Positions 58,288 to 64,000 of a DNA stretch of 64,000 bases are shown here, piece after piece (the stretch's first letter is position 1; every line of letters starts with the position of its first letter). The notes below the pieces were generated by a model. That model ran no database searches. It was not told the DNA's origin and worked only from the letters and a program-made list of their open reading frames with translations. Position numbers and translations under genes: made by a program. Source of the DNA: CAVSUR01 sp052143655. Lineage in GTDB: Bacteria > Actinomycetota > Actinomycetes > Streptosporangiales > Streptosporangiaceae. The DNA lies in the NCBI GenBank assembly GCA_052143655.1, contig JBKQSL010000107.1, forward strand, positions 5,354 through 69,353, in the 5' to 3' direction.

Positions 58288-60807
58288 ATGACTCTCATGG
58301 GCACGCTCACCGACCGGCTGCCGGGCACCGCCGACCCGGACGCCTTGTTCGATGCCTTCGCGGACTGGGCGGCGGCCCAGGACCTGCCGCTGTACCCGCA
58401 TCAGGAGGAGGCGCTGATCTCGGTCGTCACCGGGGCGAACGTGATCGTCTCCACGCCGACCGGGTCGGGCAAGAGCCTGATCGCCGCGGGCGCGCACTTC
58501 GCGGCGCTGGCCCAGGGCGAGCGCAGCTTCTACACCGCGCCGATCAAGGCGCTGGTATCAGAGAAGTTCTTCGCGCTCTGCACCATGTTCGGCGCCGCCG
58601 ACGTCGGCATGATGACCGGCGACGCGAGCGTGAACCCGGCTGCGCCGATCATCTGCTGCACCGCGGAGATCCTGGCCAGCATCGCGCTGCGCGAAGGGGC
58701 GCGGGCCGACGTCGGCCAGGTCGTGATGGACGAGTTCCACTTCTACGCCGACCCGGACCGGGGCTGGGCCTGGCAGGTGCCGCTGATCGAGCTGCCGCAG
58801 GCGCAGTTCATCCTGATGTCGGCCACACTGGGCGACGTCAGCTTCTTCGAGAAGGACCTGACCCGCCGCACCGGCCGGCCGACCTCTGTGGTCAAGTCGG
58901 CGGAGCGGCCGGTGCCGCTGATGTTCTCCTACGTGCTCACCCCCCTGCACGAGACCGTGGCCGAGCTGCTCGCGACGAGGCAGGCGCCGGTCTACATCGT
59001 GCACTTCACCAGGGCGGCCGCGATCGAGCAGGCGCAGGCGCTGATGTCGGTCAACGTCTGCACCCGGGCGGAGAAAGACGCGATCGCCGAGCTGATCGGC
59101 GGGTTCCGGTTCACCGCCGGGTTCGGCGGGACGCTGTCCCGGCTGGTCCGGCACGGCATCGGGGTGCACCACGCCGGCATGCTGCCACGCTACCGGCGGC
59201 TGGTGGAGACGCTGGCCCAGGCCGGGCTGCTGAAGGTCATCTGCGGCACCGACACGCTCGGCGTCGGCATCAACGTGCCGATCCGCACCGTCGTGTTCAC
59301 CGCGCTGTCGAAGTACGACGGCAGCACCACCCGGCTGCTGCAGGCCCGCGAGTTCCACCAGATCGCCGGCCGGGCCGGGCGGGCTGGCTTCGACACCGCC
59401 GGGTACGTGGTCGTGCAGGCGCCCGAGCACGTGATCGAGACCGAGCGGGCCCTGGCCAAGGCCGGCGACGACCCGAAGAAGCGGCGCAAGGTGGTGCGCA
59501 GGAAGCCGCAGCCCGGGTTCGTGTCCTGGGGCCAGCCGACGTTCGAGCGGCTGGTCGCCGCCGAGCCCGAGCCGCTGCGGTCCAGCTTCGCAGTCAGCCA
59601 CGCGATGCTGCTCGGGGTGATCAGCCGCCCCGGCGACGCGTTCGCGGCCATGAAGCACCTGCTTACCGACAGCCATGAGCCCCCGGCGGCGCAGCGGCGG
59701 CATATCCGGCGGGCGTTCGCGATCTACCGGGCGCTGCTGGCCGGCGGCGTGGTCGAGCGGCTCAGCGAGCCGGACGAGCAGGGCCGCCGGTGGCGGCTTA
59801 CCGTCGACCTGCAGGCCGACTTCGCGCTCAACCAGCCGCTGTCACCGCTGGCGCTGGCCGCGGTCGAACTGCTGGACGCCGCGTCGCCGGACTATCCGCT
59901 GGACGTGCTGTCGGTGATCGAGGCCACCCTGGAAAACCCGCGCGAGGTGCTGGCCGCGCAGCTGAACCGGGCCCGCGGCGAGGCCGTGGCGCAGATGAAG
60001 GCCGACGGGATCGAGTACGACGAGCGGATGGAACTGCTGGACTCGGTGACCTACCCCCGGCCGCTGGCCGACCTGCTGGAGGCCGCGTACGAGATCTACC
60101 GGCGCGGCCACCCGTGGGTCGCCGACTATCAGGTGGCGCCCAAGGCGGTGGTCCGGGAGATGTACGAGCGGGCGATGACCTTCACCGAGTACATCGGCAA
60201 CTACGGGCTGGCCCGCAGCGAGGGCACGGTGCTGCGGTACCTGGCCGACGCCTACAAGGCGATGCGGCACACCGTGCCGGAGGAGGCCAGGACCGAGGAG
60301 CTGGCCGACCTGATCGAGTGGCAGGGCGAGCTAGTCCGCCAGGTCGACTCCAGCCTGCTGGAGGAATGGGAGCAGCTGCGCAGCCCGGCGGACGGGGCGG
60401 CGTCGCCGGCTGCGGCCGCGGACGTGCGGCCGCCGGCGCTGACCGGCAACGTGCGCGCGTTCCGGGTGCTGGTGCGCAACGCGCTGTTCCGGCGGGTCGA
60501 GCTGGCCGCGCTGCGCCGGTGGGACGCGCTCGGCGAGCTGGACGCCGGATCCGGCTGGGACGCCGCCGCCTGGCAGGAGGCGCTTGAGCCCTACTTTGCC
60601 GAGCATGACGAGATCGGGACCGGCGCGAACGCCCGCGGGCCGGCCCTGCTGATTCTCGACCAGCAGCGGGACCACTGGGCGGCGCGGCAGATCTTCGACG
60701 ACCCGGCCGGCGACCACGACTGGGGTTTCTCCGCGCGGGTGGACCTGGACGCCTCCGACGAGGCCGGCGAGGCCGTCATCGAGGTCACCGACGCCGGCCA
60801 GCTCTGA
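58288..60807 (+). CDS. Ski2-like DEAD/DEAH-box helicase with DUF3516 C-terminus
   Basis: An 839-residue superfamily-2 helicase of the HelY/Ski2 type. Motif I is TPTGSGKSLIAAG, motif II is MDEFHFY (DEFH), motif III SATLG, motif V GTDTLGVGINVPI and motif VI HQIAGRAGRAGFD. The second half is the DUF3516 region (LRYLADAYKAMRHTVPEE, ELADLIEWQGELVRQVDSSLLEEWE). These enzymes unwind RNA or DNA; the specific role is not established. ATG 58288 is favoured, though the ribosome site is weak; a GTG at 58243 overlaps the previous gene. This reading frame is intact, unlike its two neighbours. Confidence 0.93.
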   Translation: MTLMGTLTDRLPGTADPDALFDAFADWAAAQDLPLYPHQEEALISVVTGANVIVSTPTGSGKSLIAAGAHFAALAQGERSFYTAPIKALVSEKFFALCTMFGAADVGMMTGDASVNPAAPIICCTAEILASIALREGARADVGQVVMDEFHFYADPDRGWAWQVPLIELPQAQFILMSATLGDVSFFEKDLTRRTGRPTSVVKSAERPVPLMFSYVLTPLHETVAELLATRQAPVYIVHFTRAAAIEQAQALMSVNVCTRAEKDAIAELIGGFRFTAGFGGTLSRLVRHGIGVHHAGMLPRYRRLVETLAQAGLLKVICGTDTLGVGINVPIRTVVFTALSKYDGSTTRLLQAREFHQIAGRAGRAGFDTAGYVVVQAPEHVIETERALAKAGDDPKKRRKVVRRKPQPGFVSWGQPTFERLVAAEPEPLRSSFAVSHAMLLGVISRPGDAFAAMKHLLTDSHEPPAAQRRHIRRAFAIYRALLAGGVVERLSEPDEQGRRWRLTVDLQADFALNQPLSPLALAAVELLDAASPDYPLDVLSVIEATLENPREVLAAQLNRARGEAVAQMKADGIEYDERMELLDSVTYPRPLADLLEAAYEIYRRGHPWVADYQVAPKAVVREMYERAMTFTEYIGNYGLARSEGTVLRYLADAYKAMRHTVPEEARTEELADLIEWQGELVRQVDSSLLEEWEQLRSPADGAASPAAAADVRPPALTGNVRAFRVLVRNALFRRVELAALRRWDALGELDAGSGWDAAAWQEALEPYFAEHDEIGTGANARGPALLILDQQRDHWAARQIFDDPAGDHDWGFSARVDLDASDEAGEAVIEVTDAGQL

Positions 60808-60827
60808 CCCCGCCCTGCCTGCTCAGG

Positions 60828-61037
60828 TCAGGCGGAGCGGACTTCCAGGCCGTCCAGCAGGGCGGCCGTGGCGGCAGCCACGGCGTCCACGGCCTGATCG
60901 AAAGCCTCGGCGTTATGCCGGGCCGGCGCCCGGAAGCCGCTGATCTTGCGGACGTACTGCAGCGCGGCGGCTCGCACCTCGGCGTCGGTGACGGCCTCGG
61001 TGAAGGGCGGGCGCAGGGTCTTGATGCTCCGGCACAT
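60828..61037 (-). CDS. DUF2277 small protein
   Basis: A 69-residue protein that matches DUF2277 closely: MCRSIKTLRPPF at the start, AAALQYVRKISGFRAPARHN, and a helical end. The family is widespread in actinobacteria and of unknown role. The N-terminal Cys is conserved. It lies 20 bp past the helicase stop on the opposite strand, and its start is 40 bp downstream of the dapB stop, on the same strand as dapB, so it may be co-transcribed with dapB. Confidence 0.9.
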   Translation of the reverse strand: MCRSIKTLRPPFTEAVTDAEVRAAALQYVRKISGFRAPARHNAEAFDQAVDAVAAATAALLDGLEVRSA

Positions 61038-61077
61038 AGCCCGACGTTACCCGCTGCGGCCGGGCGGAGGCCGGACG

Positions 61078-61816
61078 CTACAGGCCGAGCAGCGATTCCA
61101 GGCCGACGGTCAGGCCCGGCGGCAGGGACGGCAGGCCCCGGATCGCCGTCAGCACCCCGGGCATGAAGGAGGAACGATCCAGCGAGTCGTGCCGGATCGT
61201 GAGGATCTCGCCGTGCCCGCCGAATAGCACCTCCTGGTGCGCGACCAGGCCGGCCAGCCGGACCGAGTGCACGTGCACGCCGTCCAGCACGGCGCCGCGG
61301 GCGCCCTGCGCCTGGGTCACCGTGGCATCCGGCGAAGCGCCCAGGCCAGCGGCCTCGCGGGCCTGGGCGATCAGCGCCGCGGTCCGCGCCGCCGTGCCGG
61401 ATCGCGTCCGCCTTCGCCGCGTGGTGCAGTTCGACGACCTCCGCCGAGTCGAAGAACCGAGCCGCCTGCTCGGCGAAGCGCATCATCAGCACGGCGCCCG
61501 CCGAGAAGTTGGGGACCACCAGCACGCGCACGCCCGGCGCCTGGCGCAGCCACTGCCCGACCGTCGCGAGCCGCGCGTCGCTGAACCCGGACGTGCCGGC
61601 GATCACGTCGATGCCGTGCTGGACGCACCAGCGCAGGTTGTCCAGCACCGCGTCGGGGTGGGTGAAGTCCACGACCACGCCGCAGCCCGCCAGCGGGTCG
61701 CGCGCGTCGCCGACGTCGACCACCGCGGCCAGCTCCAGGTCGGCGGCCGCGTGCACGGCCTGGCAGACCTGCGAGCCCATCCGCCCCCTGGCGCCCAGCA
61801 CCCCGACTTTGATCAT
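61078..61816 (-). pseudogene. dapB: 4-hydroxy-tetrahydrodipicolinate reductase (dapB) with a frameshift in the active-site motif
   Basis: DapB reduces hydroxy-tetrahydrodipicolinate in lysine and diaminopimelate synthesis. From ATG 61816 (GGAG 6 nt upstream), the NAD(P) motif VGVLGARGRMGSQV and VVDFTHPDAVLDN, then AGTSGF and VELHHAAKADA are read. The motif should continue APSGTAARTAALIAQ, but the frame breaks near 61399-61406, two bases short, and the remainder (VTQAQGARGAVLDGVHVHSVRL, FGGHGEILTIRHDS) is in another frame to the stop at 61078. Restored length would be 246 residues, normal for the family. The gene is essential in most bacteria, so an assembly error or a second copy is likely. 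Confidence 0.85.
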
Positions 61817-62001
61817 CGTCTTCTCCGCTCCGCCCTGCGGGCCGCGGCGCAGGCTGCGCAGGCCCGGCCATGCGGCGCCATCCGGCCGCGGCGCGCCGTT
61901 CTGTCCGGACGACCCTACCGGCCCGGCCGCGGCCGGTGACAAACTTCGCCGCAGAGGCAACCTCGGACCGCCTTGCCGGGTCAAGGTGTCAGGAGGAACG
62001 G

Positions 62002-62523
62002 GTGCCCGAGACAGGACCGGCCAGCGATAGCTTCAGCGAGTTCGTCGCTGAGGCGCTGCCCGGCCTGCTCCGGTTCGGCCACCTGCTCACCGGCGATCCC
62101 CGGCAGGCCGAGGATCTGGTGCAGGAGGCCCTGGCCAGGACGCTGCGCCGGTGGCGCTCGGTACGCCGGGAGAACGCCGGAGCGTACGTGCGGAAGGTCA
62201 TGGTCAACGTCAACATCAACCGGTGGCAGCGATGGGAGGCCCGAGTCCAGCTAGGGGACGTGCCCGAGGTCATCGCCGGCGATCTCGGCATGCAGCGCAG
62301 CGACGACTGGGACATGCTGCGCCGGGCACTGAGCCTGCTGCCAGCCCGGCAGCGGACGGTGCTGGTGCTGCGCTATTTCGAGGACATGCCCGAGGCGTCA
62401 ATCGCCGAGCTGATGCAGTGCCGGCCGGGCACGGTGAAGAGCCTGGCCGCACGAGGGCTGGCGGCCCTGCGGCCGCTCCTGGACCTGGAAGCGGTAGCCG
62501 GAGGCCGAGCCGATGGCCGGTGA
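62002..62523 (+). CDS. SigE-family ECF-like RNA polymerase sigma factor
   Basis: A 173-residue sigma factor. Sigma-2 region: FSEFVAEALPGLLRFGHLLTGD, then AEDLVQEALARTLRRWRSV. Sigma-4 region: LSLLPARQRTVLVLRYFEDMPEASIAE (split here) with QCRPGTVKSLAARGLAALRPLL as the helix-turn-helix. This is the SigE-family type common in streptomycetes. GTG 62002 has AGGAGG 5 nt upstream; the frame before it is not conserved. The next gene starts 11 nt before its end, and that protein's membrane anchor suggests it is the anti-sigma partner. No promoter was identified. Confidence 0.92.
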   Translation: MPETGPASDSFSEFVAEALPGLLRFGHLLTGDPRQAEDLVQEALARTLRRWRSVRRENAGAYVRKVMVNVNINRWQRWEARVQLGDVPEVIAGDLGMQRSDDWDMLRRALSLLPARQRTVLVLRYFEDMPEASIAELMQCRPGTVKSLAARGLAALRPLLDLEAVAGGRADGR

Positions 62524-63592
62524 GGACAGGCTGCGCGAACTGCTGCGCGACCCGCGGTGGTCACTGCCGGCCTGGCCGGACGCCCAGGAGCGGATACGGC
62601 GAACAGCGCGGCGGCAGCGGCTGAGGACGGCCAGGATCAGCGCAGCGGTCGCCGCGGCCGTCACGACGGCGGCGGCAGTGCCGGCGCTGGCGCTGGGCGT
62701 GCTGCCCGGCAGCCAGGCGGCCGGCCAGCACGGCCAGCAGGCCCCGGCCGGCCGCCTGCTGGCCTTGCCGGTGATAGGCGCGGCTGGCTTCCCCGTCCGC
62801 ATCTACCCGGCCGCACGCAAGCCTGCGCTGGTCACGCTGACGACGTTGTGCCCGGCCGGCACCGGGCTGCAGGTGCCAGCCCGCAGCACTGCCGCCGCGG
62901 CACTGACCGCGCTGCACCAGCAGGGCCGCAGCTTCACAGCTGACCTGCACCGGTCTGACCGGGCCTACTGGCCCGTCCTGCTGCACGGCTGGCGGGAGGG
63001 CGGCGGCCGCAGCCTCGCTGCCTGGGCCGGGCGGCCGCCGGTGCTGTACTCCGGGCCGCTCACGGCCTTCGGGCCAGCCGCCCGCCGCGCAGCGGCGGCC
63101 CACGTCAAGGCGCAGGCGGCAGCCACGACCCGGGCCCAGGTCACAGTCTGGGCGGCCAGCGTGACGCCGCCCGCCACCGGCCCCCGGGCGGCTGTCATGG
63201 CCCAGACGGCGGTCATGAGCCGGGCGGCGGTCACGAGCCAGGCGGCGGTCACGAGCCGGGCGGCGGTCACGAGCCAGGCGGCGGTCACGAGCCAGGCGGC
63301 GGTCACGAGCCAGGCGGCGGTCACGAGCCAGGCGGCGGTCACGAGCCAGGCGGCTGTCACGAGCCAGGCGGCGTCCAGGACGCCAGCGGCCCTGCGGCTG
63401 CGGCTGCGTGCCGTCGCGACCAGGGTGGCCGCCGGGTGCGGCGTGCGCCTGGTCCAGTTCAGCTGGGTGGTGGTATCCCGCCGGCCGAGGGCTCCCGCGC
63501 ACGGCAGCCCAGCAGGCAGCAGTCCCGCGCGCGAGGTCGCGAGCCTGTTCCTGAACCGCCTCGGCCACGTGCTGCTCTACGCCTCGCAATGA
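62513..63592 (+). CDS. Membrane-anchored protein partnered with the sigma factor, carrying an 18-bp VNTR
   Basis: A 359-residue protein. The N-terminus MAGEDRLRELLRDPRWSLP and the basic stretch to about 40 lie in the cytoplasm, followed by one hydrophobic helix (about 42-62). The outer part contains GFPVRIYPAARKPALV, ALTALHQQGRSFTADLHRSDRAYWPVLL and ends LFLNRLGHVLLYASQ, typical of proteins encoded beside SigE-family sigma factors. An array of AVTSQA hexapeptides (about 228-287) is inserted before the terminal domain and is likely a flexible, expandable linker. Probable anti-sigma role by position only. It overlaps the sigma gene by 11 bp. Confidence 0.78.
   Translation: MAGEDRLRELLRDPRWSLPAWPDAQERIRRTARRQRLRTARISAAVAAAVTTAAAVPALALGVLPGSQAAGQHGQQAPAGRLLALPVIGAAGFPVRIYPAARKPALVTLTTLCPAGTGLQVPARSTAAAALTALHQQGRSFTADLHRSDRAYWPVLLHGWREGGGRSLAAWAGRPPVLYSGPLTAFGPAARRAAAAHVKAQAAATTRAQVTVWAASVTPPATGPRAAVMAQTAVMSRAAVTSQAAVTSRAAVTSQAAVTSQAAVTSQAAVTSQAAVTSQAAVTSQAASRTPAALRLRLRAVATRVAAGCGVRLVQFSWVVVSRRPRAPAHGSPAGSSPAREVASLFLNRLGHVLLYASQ
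63194..63373 (+). repeat. 18-bp minisatellite (10 units) in the sigma-partner gene
   Basis: Units with GTCACGAGC begin at 63230, 63248, 63266, 63284, 63302, 63320, 63338 and 63356; two degenerate units start at 63194 and 63212. All have period exactly 18, in frame. Some units are identical, which suggests recent slippage or unequal crossover. Confidence 0.95.
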
Positions 63593-63997
63593 CCGCAGCC
63601 GGCGACCGCGCTAGCGCGCAGATGGCCGCGCCTGCCGGTCACCCGCACACCGGACATCATCGGCATGATCGGGATCGCCAACACCACGCTGGTAGCGGTA
63701 CTCGAACGCGTCGGCGAGATCGGCCTGCGGCGGGCGCTCGGCGCCCGGCCGATGCACATCGCGGCCCAGTTTCTCGCCGAGTCAACCGCGCTCGGCCTGT
63801 TCGGCGGGCTGATCGGGGCCAGCCTCGGCATCGTGACCGTCCTCGCGGTGACGATCTACCACAACTGGACCGCGCTGCTGGACGGCAGGCTCGTGCTCGC
63901 CGCCCCGGTGGCCGGGGCGGTCATCGGGCTGCTGGCCGGCCTGTACCCGGCGCTGCGGGCCGGCACCGTCGAGCCCGCCGACGCACTGCGCCGCTGA
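63593..63997 (+). pseudogene. Remnant of an ABC transporter permease (MacB/FtsX C-terminal domain)
   Basis: From ATG 63665 the frame gives 110 residues: GIANTTLVAVLERVGEIGLRRALG, then AAQFLAESTALGLFGGLIGASLG and AGLYPALRAGTVEPADALRR. This matches the end of MacB-type permeases (about 400 residues in full). The codons between the previous stop (63590) and 63665 are open in the same frame but do not resemble the rest of a permease. No ribosome site or partner ATPase is present. It is probably a fragment left by deletion or recombination. It is not derived from the permease at 7476-8954, whose C-terminus differs. Confidence 0.75.
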
Positions 63998-64000
63998 CGG

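Noticed and set aside
62965..63360. A minus-strand frame with repeated TAAWLV, suggesting a hydrophobic membrane protein
   Set aside because: It is the complement of the AVTSQA minisatellite and has no ribosome site.
63194..63373. CRISPR-like array
   Set aside because: The repeats are contiguous without spacers and encode an in-frame hexapeptide; no cas genes are present.
1..64000. tRNA, rRNA, riboswitch, origin or phage genes
   Set aside because: No matching sequences were noticed on either strand, though short RNAs can be missed by eye.

Overview
This window is from a very GC-rich (roughly 70-75%) Gram-positive actinobacterium, probably a filamentous one. Third codon positions are almost all G or C, GTG starts are common, and several loci are actinobacterial hallmarks: a conservon (sensor kinase, roadblock protein, DUF742 protein, small GTPase), SigE-family sigma factor, mycothiol-linked enzymes, MMPL exporter, MenA, an Eis-type acetyltransferase and a squalene-hopene hopanoid operon. 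I cannot name the genus. There are no rRNA or tRNA genes, no CRISPR array and no transposase.

Layout. 1-4.4 kb: two tandem paralogous secreted proteins (the first cut by the window edge), a flotillin with a small NfeD-like partner, and a siderophore-interacting flavoprotein. 4.5-10.6 kb: a PAS-GAF-PP2C-HATPase phosphatase, a MacB-type ABC exporter and a polytopic GT39-like glycosyltransferase. 10.8-20.0 kb (minus strand): a compact hopanoid operon hpnC-hpnD-hpnE-polyprenyl synthase-shc-[hpnG::ispH]-hpnH, with several 4-nt overlaps; the nucleosidase hpnG and the isoprenoid enzyme ispH are one continuous frame. 20.0-20.9 kb: an unusually long non-coding gap with palindromes. 20.9-26.4 kb: conservon cvnABCD facing a membrane PP2C phosphatase.

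26.5-38.7 kb: Eis-like acetyltransferase, a disordered basic protein, a SET-domain protein with a displaced frame, aldehyde dehydrogenase, small membrane protein, DsbA-like mycothiol enzyme, aminopeptidase N, 4-alpha-glucanotransferase and a DUF4037 protein framed by two 67-bp near-identical repeats. 38.7-50.3 kb: penicillin-acylase-family hydrolase, MMPL transporter with a 15-bp-arm palindrome before its start, lipoprotein, amidase, NERD protein, MenA, and a stomatin/NfeD pair. 50.5-58.3 kb: acyl-CoA synthetase coupled to a maleylpyruvate-isomerase-family enzyme, a Gly/Pro-repeat protein, a PLP dehydratase, and a group of two alpha/beta-hydrolase esterases plus an ATP-grasp-like gene. 58.3-64 kb: Ski2-like helicase (DUF3516), DUF2277 protein, dapB, a sigma/anti-sigma-like pair and a remnant of an ABC permease.

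The genes suggest a theme of membrane organisation: hopanoid lipids plus two separate SPFH/NfeD modules. The most distinctive items are the HpnG-IspH fusion, a dispersed stem-loop repeat family (three members here), and a cluster of short indels that break conserved frames in the second esterase, the ATP-grasp gene (twice) and dapB. Because dapB is normally essential and broken inside its active-site motif, at least some of these indels are likely assembly errors; raw reads would decide. All functional assignments come from reading motifs in the translated sequence; no database search was run.
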